Assembly (NCBI RefSeq): GCF_949987535.1 | Contig: NC_080064.1 | Location: 128,926,708-128,990,707 of the forward strand | DNA: 64,000 nucleotides | Source of the DNA: Balaenoptera acutorostrata | Taxonomy: Eukaryota; Chordata; Mammalia; Artiodactyla; Balaenopteridae | Reading direction: 5' to 3' | In this document: one piece after another, positions 48,901 through 56,801 of the stretch | Numbering within the stretch: position 1 is the stretch's first letter | How the letters are laid out: the number at the start of each line of letters is the position of its first letter | The notes under the pieces: generated by a model | Told to the model about the DNA's origin: nothing | What the model saw: the letters and a program-made list of their open reading frames with translations, nothing else | Database searches by the model: none | Position numbers and translations under genes: made by a program

Positions 48901-51900
48901 ATGGACTTGTATTTCCAGTTCCTTCTCCAGGTTTGGGAAGTTCTCTACTGTTCTTTCTTTAAATAATCTCTTTGCTCCCTTCTCCCTCTCTTCTTCTTTT
49001 AAGATACCCATTATCCTAATGTTGCCCTTCCTAAAAGAATCACATAGTTCTTGTAGAATTTTCTCATTTTTAAAATATCTTACTTCTCTTTCCTTTTCTA
49101 CTTGTATCATCTCTAGATTTCTACCGTTGAGCTCACTAATACTCTCTTCCATATGCTGTGCTCTATTTCCAGTGTCTTCTAAGGCATTCTTCATATTGTT
49201 TATTGAGTTCTTCAGCTCCAGAATTTGTTTGGTCCTTTAGAGTTTCAGTCTTCTTGGTAAAGTATTCCTTCTGCTCATTACTTTTATTTCTGAGCTCATT
49301 AAACTGCCTTTCTGAGTTTTCTTGTGTCTCATTCAGTTTTTTCATGATAGCTACTTTGAATTCTCTATCAGTTAGATTGAAAAATCCTGTGACTTTTAAG
49401 TTTGGTTTCTGGAGATTTGTCATTTTCTTTTTGTCGTATAGTATTACTGTGGTTCTTCATGGTGCTTGATGAAATGTTCCTCTGCTTGTGCATTTGAAGT
49501 TAAATGACAGGTTAGAATTGAGAGTGCTTTCTTTTGTTTTCTGGTAGGTGGTGCTGTAACACAAGTTTCTGGTTTCTGTTATCTGTGCTACCTCTGGTTA
49601 TTTTTGAGAATTGGCACTTTCCAGCCTCCACTGTCTTTGTAAGAGGTGTGGCTCCATGCCTTCTTTGTCACTTCTTGTGCCTCTGGGGTAGTTGCTGCTT
49701 TGCTTCTGCCAGAGCTGCTGTGTCATGAGGATGGTAGGCTCTTCCCTTGTGTCTGGGATCCCCTGAGACACAGGCTCTGCTGTGGGAAGAGGAGGATAAT
49801 TGGAGGGGAGCAGGGTTGTGCAGGCTTCTCCACCATGTTGGGTGTCATAAGGGTTCTGCTACCGTGGATGGGGGGCCAGGGCTGTGGGTGCATAAGCAGC
49901 TGGAGGGACAGGGTCCCAGGCCCCACTGCCACTGCTTCCCAGTTACCTGTGGCCATGGGTGCTCCCACAGTTGGGAGACCAAAGTCATGTGTGCTGGTTC
50001 TCCTGCTGCTACTGGGTTTTCTGAAGCTGTGGGCTCATCCGTCTCGGTCATGGGGCTGAGATTGCAGGCACCGACTTCACTGTTCCCTTGGTTCCACCTC
50101 TTCCATGTGTTCCAGTTCACCCACCTTTAGATGTACAGATGTGTGGAATTCTCCAGTGTCCTGTTGAGTTGGGCAGAGGTATACCTTTGTTGAGTTGTGG
50201 ATGTTTTGCTGGCTGTAGATTGAAGGGGAGAAATAAAGGTAGCCATGTGTCTGACAGCACTCCCATGAGGTATATTCTTTTGAAAGACCTGAAGACCCCA
50301 CACCTCATCCATCCCCTCCCTCCCTGCCACCAGGACCCATTCTCCACTAACTGACTTTCTTCAGTGGTAATACTTGGAAAACAGAAATACATGGATGTGA
50401 CACAGATCAAAGATATTAAGAACGTGTTATAATGATCTCATAAACCAGACTTTGGCAGTATGAAATAGTACTTAATTGGTTGCACTGAATTAGAGCATAC
50501 CATTAAAGCCCTCTTGTCTTTATGTAAAGTTAATAAAAGATGAGTAGCAACAAAGAACTAGGTTGTTCTTTCATTTTGGTATTACTGGTATTAACATTTA
50601 CTATAAGTACAATTATTTTTTTCACATTATTTAGGTGAGTTTTAAATCTTTTTAACCTCATTATCTTTTGACCTAGAAAAAATATTTTTCTATTGTAGGA
50701 AACTGAAACCAGTATGTTACGTATAAACAAGGTTTTGAGCCTTGGTTGGCGCTAGGGCAAAGAACTTCTAGTTCAGAGAATTTTATATAGGGCTAATTCA
50801 GCCTTCCTCCGATGCCTTAAAAATGTTTTTTCTTTCAGCAAAGTAATAAAGTATTTAATTTTCATTAAAATACTTTTTACATTTTTCTTTTCCAGAGAGT
50901 AATGCCTTCTAGCTTTTTCTTGCTGTTGCGGTTTTTCTTGAGAATTGATGGAGTGCTTATTAGGATGAATGACACAAGACTTTACCATGAGGTATCTATT
51001 CTCATTTAATGAAAGTACTAATTGACATTGGGCTTGTTCATGTTGTTACATTGTCAGTCTGACAGTTTGAAATTCAGTAATACTTTATATTATATGGCTA
51101 TTTGTCTAACCTTTAAGATTGGGTGTGTCATATTCACTGTTGACTGCACAGTTATCGAAACATTACATCTTCTTTTCCAAAAGTTCTACGAGTTGAACAT
51201 GTTTTCCAAAAGACACTCCCTGATAAAGGGGAGTCTGATGCTTTTAAAAAGCCTCTTAAACTTAATCTGTTTAAGAAAACTTTCCCTTAACTCTTACTTT
51301 TTTTTTGTAGTATGTGTTGTTTATGTAATGTCCTGATATTAGAAATACCAATCTCATGGCCTCCAGAAATTTGTATTATACAATTATTTTGATAGTTGTT
51401 TTAATGTTTGAAAGCTCTGTGCTCCATTTCAAGGAACTGTTAACATACGAAGTTTTTTAAAAAAAATGAAGAAAGTGGGGGGGAGGCTTAAATTGAGTCA
51501 TGAAAATTCTTCTTGTAGCTTTACAGCAGCCTATCCTTCTTGAATGAATTTTTAACATCATATTTGTGATCCTATAGAATGACGAATGAGAGAAGAAACC
51601 ACCAGTATCAGTCAGGGTAATCGTAGTAATAGTTAACTCTCCTAACAACCCTATGAAATAGATGCTATTATTATCTCTGTTTTACAGCTGAGGCAACTAA
51701 GGCAAAGAGAGATTAAGTAACTTGCCCAAGTTACACAGTTAATAGGTGGCAGAACTGGAATTTAAGCCCAGTAAGATGTGATTGGATTGGTATTTTCCTA
51801 AATCCTGCACTTTCTTTTTCCTTTGAAATAACATGGTCACTGTGATGGACCTTTTTCTTTTTAACAGTGATAGTAAAGTACTAAAAATAAGCTATACTTT

Positions 51901-54431
51901 ACTCCCTCAGAAAAAATGAAATCTAAATTTTTAGAAATGCTTATACTTTAACTCAACAATATTGATTTTTTTTTCAGAATTTATCCTCAAAAGATTCTTA
52001 CATACAGTAACCCACAAATATTAATCAGGCAGCTGTATAGAGTTGTATATATATAAATATTCATGGCAATGCTATTGTTTATAATAGCTAAAAGGAAAGA
52101 AGGAAGGTGCTATAATGCCCATTGAATGAGCATTGATTAAATGGCCATTTATATCCTGTTGGCCTACAACAAATAGACTGCCAGATATTTCTCCAGCAAA
52201 GTTGGATTTATTCGGGATCAGCAGAAAATTGCAATTCAGGTCTGTAACCATGGTGAGCCCTGTGCAAGTCCCCACACGACAAGAGAAGGAGAATGCTTCT
52301 ATAGAGAGGAAAAGGAAAATGGGAGTGCTACAGTAAGCAGAGAATCCATGACTTTCCACTGGTTGAGTCCTTGCCAGGAAGTAAGAGGAGTCTTTCTTTT
52401 TTCTGTTGGGCTCTGCTATGGTTGCTGGGTGTGAGAGCTCCCCAGTCTAGTCTCCCAAATCTATTTAATTGAGGTTTCTGTTTATTAATTTTTTACAGTC
52501 CATATAGTAGAAAAATATGCAACCATTAAAATTAATGGCAGAAAGTTGTTTAACTGATTTGGAAAGATGTGCATATTAATGTTGACTTTTAAGATGCAAG
52601 TATGAATCTATATAAGATTTTATGTAGAGATTTCTAAATGTTAAGGATAGTGTTGTCTGCAGAGATTGTGATTGCTGATGATTTATACTCTATACGTTTA
52701 TAGTATTTGATTTTTTTTAACAATGAGCATTAATCTGTTTTGTTGATATAAAAGATTGAAACTTTAAGGGAGCATAATCTTGTGATTATTCTTTTATTAA
52801 ATAATGTTTTACCAAAAAAACAAATTGTAATAAATTGCTTTCTAAAACCTCACTTTAAGAAGTCTTAAATGGGAAAATTGAAGTACCAAAAAAGTGGCTG
52901 TAAATAAACAATTTGATAAGAATTTTTTAGAAATGGGAAAGAACAAAACTTGTTTAAACTTTTTTTGGGGGAAACATAAGAGTAGCCACAGTTATGTAGG
53001 TAGATGGTAATATAGCTTAAGGAAAAGATGTAGTTCCAAACTTGAAGTAATATTAAAATCTCTTGCATATCTCATTTACAAACATACACATTTTCTTTCA
53101 AAATAAAACCTTTGCTTGTGTTTTTCTTACATGGTAATTATTAAATCTGTTTACATATGTGTATCAGATATTAATGTGATTTATAGAGATTGGAATTAAT
53201 AATTCAGAATTCTTGAATTAGTTATTTCACTGTAGAATTAGATGTTCTTATCAGACTTAATGGTACTTTCACAACCTGTTATAAAATGTGGGCAGTTCTG
53301 TTTAATAGAAATGATTTTGTTAATTAATATAAATAAATTTATTGCAATTTTTTTGATTTTTAAACATAGGCTGACAAGACCTACATGTTACGAGAATATA
53401 CCTCACGAGAGAGCAAAATTGCTAATTTAATGGTACAGTATTTAAATATCAGTTTTTAGAAGTTAAATTGTAATGTTTTATTTTAAGTATGGTATTCCCC
53501 CATGCCCCACCCATCCACCAAATCTACATCCCTAAATCCATTCATTTACCTAATAAAGCTCTATAGGAGAAATCCTATGGGAGCGTATTTTTTCTGGAAC
53601 TTATCTCAATTACAGTTAGAGTTGTTAGGTACCTTAACCATCATCCAATCCAATTTCCATATTTTATTTTGGAAAAACTGAGACCCAGAGGTGTGACTAA
53701 AAGTCTCAGCTGCAATAGGATGTTCTTTCCATGACTTACTTTTGGGGGCATAATTTCCCCTGCTTTTTTTTTGCTCCCCTGCGACTTGTAAAGGGCTTCT
53801 ACAAGTCTATAGCATTCGATAATGGGTTGTTTAAAAAGTGATACCTTCCTGCTAACTTGATATTTTTTATTCACTCTTAGTGCTTATTTCTGTCTATATA
53901 TAGAATATACATAGGTTAGAAAAGTTATATAGAGTCTCTTGTAGACCACATATTGGCATCTTACTGAAGGCTAGTGCTTTCAAGGTGCAAAAATAACAGG
54001 AAAAAGGGATTGGATTAAGATGTATTAAATTCTTAGGACATTTATGGGAGCATTATAAATGATATATCCCTATGATCTTTGAGGAAACCATCTAGTAACA
54101 GAGCTGAGTCAGTAACAAGAGATACCTGATATTATTAGGAACACCTAATGATGCTCCTTATATATGTATATATATATAGCACCTCATTTTAAAATTGGCA
54201 TGCTTTAGGAATGCTTGAATGAAAGCATTTTCAAAACTATCAGTGCAGTAACTTAATATATGCTAATATGATTTATGTATTTCCTAGCATGTTTCACCTT
54301 CCCTCTTCACGGAACCTAATGAAATATCACAGTATTTGCCGATAAAGGAGGCAGTTTGTGAGAAGCTAATATTTCCAGAAAGAATTGATCCTAACCCTGC
54401 AGACTCAAAAGAATGTACACCGGTGGAATAG
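20732..54431 (+). CDS. TIPRL: TIPRL, TIP41-like regulator of PP2A-family phosphatases (complete, 7 coding exons, 272 aa)
   Basis: Coding parts are 20732-20835, 26440-26619, 27303-27402, 34863-34994, 50896-50991, 53370-53432 and 54288-54431, totalling 819 nt (272 codons plus TAG). Every intron is GT-AG; intron phases are 2,2,0,0,0,0. I recognise the protein as TIPRL, the mammalian TIP41 homologue, and the length equals the known 272 residues. In the family, TIPRL is a cytosolic protein that binds the catalytic subunits of PP2A, PP4 and PP6, lowers or reshapes their activity, and takes part in mTOR signalling and DNA-damage responses. The TIP41 fold fills nearly the whole chain; the highly conserved block [18 protein letters not shown] is in exon 2 and [19 protein letters not shown] in exon 5. 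The C-terminal tail ([10 protein letters not shown]) is the most variable part. There are two ATGs in a row; the first is chosen because -3 is G and it gives the known [10 protein letters not shown] start. No frameshift or internal stop is seen, so the gene looks functional. Confidence 0.97.
21175..22310 (-). repeat. Reverse L2 LINE in TIPRL intron 1
   Basis: Antisense L2 style throughout: 'gaattcagtcttgtgagaga', 'ttttgaattttatctaacga', 'gaggatggattggtgggctg', 'gaaccctagggagcgtgg'. Frames destroyed. Confidence 0.55.
21390..21590 (+). repeat. Diverged ~103 bp tandem duplication
   Basis: 'gatgcctgaactgaatcttg' occurs at 21390 and again at 21493, each followed by aaag, a G-rich stretch, 'gg..ca.gtg', and 'agagagtg' or 'gggagagtg'. 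The two units differ at many sites, so the duplication is old. Confidence 0.75.
22322..22345 (+). repeat. A(24) homopolymer
   Basis: Uninterrupted run of A at the end of the L2-like stretch in intron 1. No processed copy or SINE body was recognised just upstream of it. Confidence 0.9.
22346..26439. other. TIPRL intron 1, distal part
   Basis: Contains a reverse L1 fragment at about 23120-23370 ('cttagcataatgtcctcaag', 'gcatagtattccattgtatg'), further diverged L1/HAL1-like sequence to about 23720, a C-rich run at 25055-25078, a T(17) run at 25741-25757 and a MIR at about 25976-26240. No alternative exon was recognised. Confidence 0.5.
26440..26619 (+). CDS. TIPRL: TIPRL coding exon 2 (residues 35-95)
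   Basis: The acceptor is tacatag|G. The exon completes Lys35 and reads [20 protein letters not shown] onward to EEWQES, ending in AG of an arginine codon before gtgaga. It carries the best conserved TIP41 core. It lies 5.6 kb after exon 1. Confidence 0.97.
27000..27175 (-). repeat. Reverse L2 fragment
   Basis: 'tttgtgcctattatgtacta' followed by 'ccatgtcctcaggcagtgta' is the reverse of the L2 3' end. It sits just upstream of TIPRL exon 3. Confidence 0.6.
27303..27402 (+). CDS. TIPRL: TIPRL coding exon 3 (residues 95-128)
   Basis: The acceptor is tatttgag|G. The exon reads [20 protein letters not shown] and ends GESLKLK before gtaaat. The 100 nt length restores phase 0. The preceding intron is short (683 bp). 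Confidence 0.97.
27780..27965 (+). repeat. MIR SINE
   Basis: 'tgtgacttcaggcaagttat', 'ttaatctgtctggttctgtt' and 'tatctacctcacag' follow the MIR order. Confidence 0.7.
28480..28735 (+). repeat. MIR SINE, nearly full length
   Basis: Well preserved: 'ctgagttcaaatcccagcac', 'catcacttaacagcttgg', 'taagataacatgtactaagt', 'cttaataaatggcagctgct'. Confidence 0.85.
28915..29020 (-). repeat. MIR fragment, reverse
   Basis: 'ataggcatttctatccttat' then 'tttgtagacgaagaaatgag' is the reverse MIR core. Confidence 0.6.
29341..29364 (+). repeat. (GT)n microsatellite
   Basis: Twelve GT units, with imperfect units just before, in TIPRL intron 3. Confidence 0.95.
29806..30522 (-). repeat. L1 3' end, minus strand
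   Basis: L1MB-like 3' UTR and the end of ORF2 in reverse: 'cacttagcataatgtcctca', 'gtaatattccattgtatgta', 'agtggaattgctggatcata', 'gatttgcatttccctaatga'. Confidence 0.88.
30545..31390 (+). repeat. L1 3' ends, plus strand (two pieces)
   Basis: 30720-30790 carries one L1 terminus ('ctgaactgtacacttaaata'). 30837-31390 carries a second one from ORF2 ('gcaattccactcctaggtat') to its end ('gaattgtacactttaaaagg'). Confidence 0.8.
31666..31958 (-). mobile_element. Long CHR-type SINE
   Basis: Minus-strand copy with a single 'gatgaagagtggc' block. Target duplication 'gctccatatgttt' at 31653-31665 and 31959-31971. Confidence 0.93.
32395..32739. mobile_element. hAT-Charlie non-autonomous DNA transposon
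   Basis: Degenerate terminal inverted repeats 'aggtttgcaaact' and 'agtttgctaacct' enclose the well-known MER-type sequence ('aaaggaccagatagtaagta', 'ttgcaggctttgagg'). The flanking 8-mers gtcaaggg and gtatgggg match partly, as expected for an old 8 bp duplication. The exact family (MER5/Charlie group) is not fixed. Confidence 0.7.
32740..34862. other. TIPRL intron 3, distal part, nothing recognised
   Basis: No repeat edge, RNA gene or alternative exon could be supported, apart from a weak MIR-like patch at about 34070-34140. Confidence 0.4.
34863..34994 (+). CDS. TIPRL: TIPRL coding exon 4 (residues 129-172)
   Basis: A pyrimidine-rich tract (tttttctttt) precedes the AG. The exon reads [20 protein letters not shown] and ends SSLSVKI before gtgagt. 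It holds the acidic stretch [16 protein letters not shown]. Confidence 0.97.
35356..35666 (-). mobile_element. CHR-type SINE
   Basis: Minus-strand copy ending in 'gggctaccctggtggcacag' when read backwards. Target duplication 'tggatgtcattt' at 35344-35355 and 35667-35678. It lies 360 bp after TIPRL exon 4. Confidence 0.92.
35955..36130 (+). repeat. L2 fragment
   Basis: 'agctaaaatgtcacctcctc' and 'gtaaggccttccacagctct' are L2 hallmarks. Confidence 0.65.
36131..37509. other. TIPRL intron 4, nothing recognised
   Basis: Intronic sequence with no repeat I can name. 'caagtgggta' occurs twice at about 36572 and 36599. Confidence 0.4.
37510..38885. mobile_element. Ancient LTR interrupted by MER1A
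   Basis: Two parts flank the MER1A element and read as one LTR: 'ggacttggctacaaattgga', 'acattctccttttggatttg', 'tttaccagtttattaaagaa', then 'gatgaagagatacatagggt', 'gggattttatggaggcttct', 'acccagagtaacctcattag'. I recognise this as a widespread mammalian LTR but cannot name the family with confidence. Confidence 0.55.
37872..38445. mobile_element. MER1A-type hAT-Charlie DNA transposon
   Basis: Terminal inverted repeats 'caggggtccccaacc' and 'ggttggggaccgctg'. The 8 bp target duplication TGTTAAAG is exact (37864-37871 and 38446-38453), the hAT signature. The inner palindrome 'gcattagattctcatagga' with 'ccttatgagaatctaatgc' is intact. About 40 bp are missing just inside the left repeat. No transposase is encoded; the open frames crossing it are not genes. 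Confidence 0.88.
38886..39010 (-). repeat. MIR fragment, reverse
   Basis: 'atttaatcctcctgaaaatt' and 'attaagtaacttgccctaca' match the reverse MIR core. Confidence 0.55.
39388..39724 (+). mobile_element. Long CHR-type SINE with duplicated 24 bp block
   Basis: Head 'gggcttccctggtggcgcag', B-box-like 'gggttcgagccc', and two tandem 24 bp units at 39573-39596 and 39597-39620. Target duplication 'aaaagaaattctgttga' at 39371-39387 and 39725-39741. Confidence 0.95.
39742..40585. other. TIPRL intron 4, nothing recognised
   Basis: No gene or repeat boundary recognised. Confidence 0.4.
40586..41335. repeat. hAT MER5-type remnants
   Basis: 41135-41335 reads like reverse MER5A ('gtgacaacgaaaaacaccct', 'tggagagaactactgcc'). 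40588-40690 starts with a similar terminal repeat ('tggttgttctcaacct'). It is either one larger Charlie element or two separate pieces. Confidence 0.55.
41690..42080 (-). repeat. L2 LINE, reverse
   Basis: 'tgagcacctgctgtgtggta', 'ggcaatagggacacagtgat' and 'gtggagcctacagccaag' are the reversed L2 3' end. Confidence 0.7.
42148..42530 (+). repeat. L2 LINE 3' end, forward
   Basis: 'gtacatgctgtttcctcttt', 'tgtttccctctttgataaat' and 'tctacttagtagacaatagt'-type wording follow the L2 3' end. Head-to-head with the previous reverse L2. Confidence 0.65.
42613..42949 (-). mobile_element. Long CHR-type SINE
   Basis: Minus-strand copy with a (TTTA)n tail on the + strand. Target duplication 'cacaattctctttt' at 42599-42612 and 42950-42963. 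Confidence 0.94.
42964..44035 (-). repeat. 5'-truncated L1 (3' end of ORF2 plus 3' UTR), split by a SINE
   Basis: Reverse L1: 3' UTR from 'aaatttactgaagtatagtt' onward, then the ORF2 C-terminus (the minus-strand frame contains [20 protein letters not shown]). It ends at about 44035 and lies directly next to a second, longer L1 in the same orientation. Confidence 0.85.
43532..43730 (-). mobile_element. CHR-type SINE with a different 3' region
   Basis: Head as other copies (read backwards 'gggacttccctggtggtcca'), but the 3' half is AT-rich ('caatattgcttctgttttgt') and lacks the GC-rich blocks. Target duplication 'tggagcgcatgtattttttc' (43512-43531) and 'tggagtgcatgtgttttttc' (43731-43750), two mismatches. 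Confidence 0.88.
45346..45364 (+). repeat. T(19) homopolymer in the L1
   Basis: On the L1 coding strand this is an A run giving a lysine string inside ORF2; an expansion of a shorter A tract. Confidence 0.9.
45913..45945 (+). repeat. (TG)n microsatellite in the L1
   Basis: About 16 TG units within ORF2, a post-insertion expansion. Confidence 0.95.
47081..47120 (+). pseudogene. 5' fragment of 5S rRNA (tailless retropseudogene) inside the L1
   Basis: The 40 nt starting 'gtccacggccataccaccct' align to 5S rRNA nucleotides 1-40 with 34 identities. Most differences are C-to-T at CpG sites, as expected for decay. Flanks repeat 'tattacttccttc' (47067-47079 and 47122-47134), a target-site duplication inside L1 ORF2. 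There is no poly(A) and the rest of 5S is absent, so it lacks the internal promoter (A box, IE and C box lie at about 50-90) and cannot be expressed as 5S. Confidence 0.85.
48420..49423 (-). pseudogene. Broken L1 ORF1
   Basis: Two frames overlap at about 49163-49194, so there is at least one frameshift between the coiled-coil part ([10 protein letters not shown] onward) and the RRM/CTD part, which ends at a stop after MTFSKY at 48685. In L1, ORF1p is the RNA-binding chaperone of the retrotransposition particle. Non-functional here. Confidence 0.8.
50251..50895. other. TIPRL intron 4, 3' end
   Basis: From the uncertain 5' edge of the L1 to the exon 5 acceptor. AT-rich; no feature recognised other than the pyrimidine tract before the acceptor. 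Confidence 0.5.
50896..50991 (+). CDS. TIPRL: TIPRL coding exon 5 (residues 173-204)
   Basis: The acceptor is tttccag|A. The exon reads [20 protein letters not shown] and ends TRLYHE before gtatct. It is separated from exon 4 by a 15.9 kb intron full of transposons. Confidence 0.97.
51630..51790 (-). repeat. MIR, reverse
   Basis: Well kept: 'tctctgttttacagctgagg', 'gagattaagtaacttgccca', 'agttacacagttaataggtg', 'ggaatttaagcccag'. Confidence 0.88.
51955..52156 (+). repeat. Old L1 3' fragment (left part)
   Basis: 'cttacatacagtaacccaca', 'ggcaatgctattgtttataa', 'attgattaaatggccattta'. It continues after the LTR at 52498-52640 ('atatgcaaccattaaaatta'). Confidence 0.7.
52157..52497. mobile_element. 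Solo LTR (TG...CA) in intron 5
   Basis: A 341 bp block begins TGTTGGCC, ends TTTTTTACA and splits an L1 whose halves continue each other. Flanks are atcc and gtcc (3 of 4 matching). Its first bases (TGTTGGC) resemble the LTR at 1933. No internal region. Confidence 0.55.
52498..53369. other. TIPRL intron 5, distal part
   Basis: 52498-52640 is L1; the remainder is AT-rich and unrecognised up to the exon 6 acceptor. Confidence 0.5.
53370..53432 (+). CDS. TIPRL: TIPRL coding exon 6 (residues 205-225)
   Basis: The acceptor is aaacatag|G. This 63 nt exon reads [20 protein letters not shown] plus M, with donor ATG|gtacag. Reading on past the donor soon gives a stop. Confidence 0.96.
54288..54431 (+). 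CDS. TIPRL: TIPRL coding exon 7 (residues 226-272 and stop)
   Basis: The acceptor is ttcctag|C. The exon reads [20 protein letters not shown], then [20 protein letters not shown], and ends KECTPVE followed by TAG at 54429-54431. The last eight residues are the variable tail of the family. Confidence 0.97.
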   Translation, partial: HVSPSLFTEPNEISQYLPIKEAVCEKLIFPERIDPNPADSKECTPVE

Positions 54432-55389
54432 AATTTATTACAGCATATACTGACCGTGGAATCTGACTGGAGACCTTGGGGCTATTTGGAGGGGGTATTT
54501 TTATTATGAGAATTAATTGCCTTGTCTATGTGCAGATTTTCTGTAGCCTTAAAGGAAAAATAAATAAATAAAAGAGTGTCGCAGGCAGTTCCCACTCAAC
54601 TGCTGTTGTACTCTCTGTCTTCAAATTCATATTCCAGAAATTTATATCTTCTGGAGTTAAATTCAGATTTCTAAATTGTCACAAAGTGGGGTCTCACCAG
54701 TAGGGGGTGATGTGTGTATCTCTCAGAAGCAGTGGCCATAACCTATATCTGTCATGAAACACTATCTTCTACCATGAGGAAGTTACTTTAAATCAGTGAA
54801 TCGTAACACCTTGTGACTTTCATACGATTCCTAATTGTTTACGTTGATGTGGTGGCTCTTTACCTTGGGTTTTTTGATGTTTATTCACACTTCTGGAGAG
54901 TCATGACTTGCCTCCTAGGAAATTGATCTCGAATGATCTATACCCAGAAATTAAAAAAAAAATTACCCTCCTAAATTTTAATTGGCTTTTGAAGTTTAAA
55001 GAAAGTTTCAGACATAGAAACAAACTAGGTTTTTGGAGAACTTAAGGTGTTATGTCCATGGAAACACAATCATGGTTTGCCACTGACAGGATGTCAGAGC
55101 TGTCTCTCCTCCATCTTTAGGTGCTTTTTCTTATGTGTGGTTCTATTTGTACTGACGTTTTTTACTTCCACCTTCCACGCACCCTCAGAGTGAATAAATC
55201 TTTTGGATATTGAATTTGATATTGGTCCTAAAAAGTTTGAAGTGTTACAGTTTAAGCAAAAATTACATCAGCCTCTAAAGCAACCAGATTAATTTTCTGC
55301 TTAAAATATTTGAAGGGTAGCTGTGGAGGAGGAAGGGGCTTATTTTAAAATCTAAAAGCCAGTTTTTTTTTTTTTTAAATTCATGTTTT

Positions 55390-55516
55390 GGGGAATTCCC
55401 TGGCAGTCCAATGGTTAGGACTCCACGCTTTCACTGCCAAGGGCCTGGGTTCAGTCCCTGGTCAGGGACCTAAGATCCAGCAAGCCGCGCAGCATGGCCA
55501 AAAAAAAAAAAAAAAG
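55390..55516 (+). mobile_element. Short CHR-type SINE within the TIPRL 3' UTR
   Basis: Head 'gggaattccctggcagtcca', B-box-like 'gggttcagtccc', tail A(16). Target duplication 'attcatgtttt' at 55379-55389 and 55517-55527. It lies in transcript sense between the stop codon and the distal poly(A) signal. Confidence 0.92.
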
Positions 55517-56557
55517 ATTCATGTTTTTAACATTACAGGGGATCCAGTAAAGTGTAATTAATTAGTACAAGATCTAGGTAGTACAGAAAGTTTACAAAAG
55601 TAAATTTGAAATCCATTTGGCTATTTTGATGGTGACCCTTTAAACATTTTATATTCTTTTCTGCCTTTTAAAATGGTCTCCATAAAGTAGAAAGTGGTTA
55701 TAAAGCACCAAGTAAGAAATTACTTTAAATGAATTTAAAAAAATATTTTATTTAAAGGGCAGGGGAAAAGAATTACCCCCTTTTTTTCTGGTTTGAAACA
55801 GCTGTTGTACATATTTCCACTTGATACATAAATCATTAAGGAAGGATATTTAATTGTAAGTATTAGCAAAACTCTTCAGGTATTAGCCTGAAGATAAATT
55901 TTAGTGAAACAAATACAGTTGGATATTCATCATTACTCAGACTCTTGTGTGTTGTTGTGTATATTGTTTTTTTAGCTAATTTTATTAGCTAAATTTGGTC
56001 ACAAATGATTTGGGTATTTGTTTGCTTTCTGCTACATCACCTGCAAGGTATAGGAAATCAGGATTTTGTGGGCTTTAAGAAAATACATGGCATGTTCAGT
56101 GTATGTTAAATATACTGGTACTTAATGTTTTCTCTTAGGACGGAAAAGTGTATATATTGTACTCTGCTTTCTGTTTATTTTATTTGCCATGCAGATTTGA
56201 ACAGAACAGACTCTTTAGTCATACAAATTATAAAAAACGAAAAACTGGAATAATATTTATTAGTTGAATTAGAGGTTTCTGGGCAGTATCATAGTACACA
56301 TATATTTTTAACTTGATTCAGATGTCTTAGTCCCTGAGTCAGTCTTAAATTACTTATTTTGAGAGTCCATTGTTAAAAATTGTAGAATTGACCGTTTTAT
56401 AGAAGAAGGTGGGAGGTGGATAGGATGAGTGTACTTTTGAAAACTTCATTAGTTTGTTCCTGTGGAGAATGCCAAGAAAACTTATATTTGCCCATTGCTA
56501 ATCAAGACATACACCATTTTATATTTATTTGTTCCAAGTGTCTTTTTGTAAGAGGAG

Positions 56558-56563
56558 AATAAA
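56558..56563 (+). terminator. TIPRL: Distal poly(A) signal of TIPRL
   Basis: AATAAA followed about 30 nt later by a GT-rich element. A canonical signal with no competing gene nearby. Confidence 0.65.
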
Positions 56564-56801
56564 CAATAAGTAATTACCGATCTGTGTTTTGCCATTTCAT
56601 TTAATTTCGTTTTTCTTGAAGCTTAATTAAAAACTGTTTTGGTATACCTTTCTTGTTTGTGCTTTATGTTTTGAACTTGGTCAACATTATAGCCAGATTC
56701 TCCAGACAGATTATAAATGAAAATCTAACAGATAGTCCAGAATATAATCCTCCAGTTTAGCTATTGGGCTCTTGTTCTTCCTCCCTCTCTGTCCCCTAGT
56801 G

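Larger units (their letters stand above)
44075..50250 (-). mobile_element. Near full-length but inactive L1 in TIPRL intron 4
   Basis: About 6.2 kb in reverse orientation. 3' UTR about 44075-44330; ORF2 about 44330-48095; ORF1 about 48420-49423; GC-richer 5' UTR about 49450-50250 with an uncertain end. The ORF2 start is visible ([20 protein letters not shown], endonuclease domain) and so is the reverse transcriptase block [23 protein letters not shown]1 shows a coiled-coil part ([20 protein letters not shown]) and RNA-binding part ([20 protein letters not shown]). Both ORFs are broken by many stops and frameshifts, so it cannot move by itself. Antisense to TIPRL. Confidence 0.9.
54432..56580 (+). 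other. TIPRL: TIPRL 3' UTR with proximal and distal poly(A) signals
   Basis: Non-coding sequence runs from the stop codon to an AATAAA at 56558-56563. Its GT-rich follower ('tctgtgttttgcc') suggests cleavage near 56580. A cluster of overlapping AATAAA copies at 54559-54574 could give a short 3' UTR of about 150 nt. The long form contains a SINE at 55390-55516. The distal end is inferred from motifs only. Confidence 0.65.

Noticed and set aside
49646..50354. Open frames of 80-137 codons on both strands around 49.6-50.4 kb
   Set aside because: They lie in the GC-richer L1 5' UTR, overlap on both strands, and have no recognised domain.
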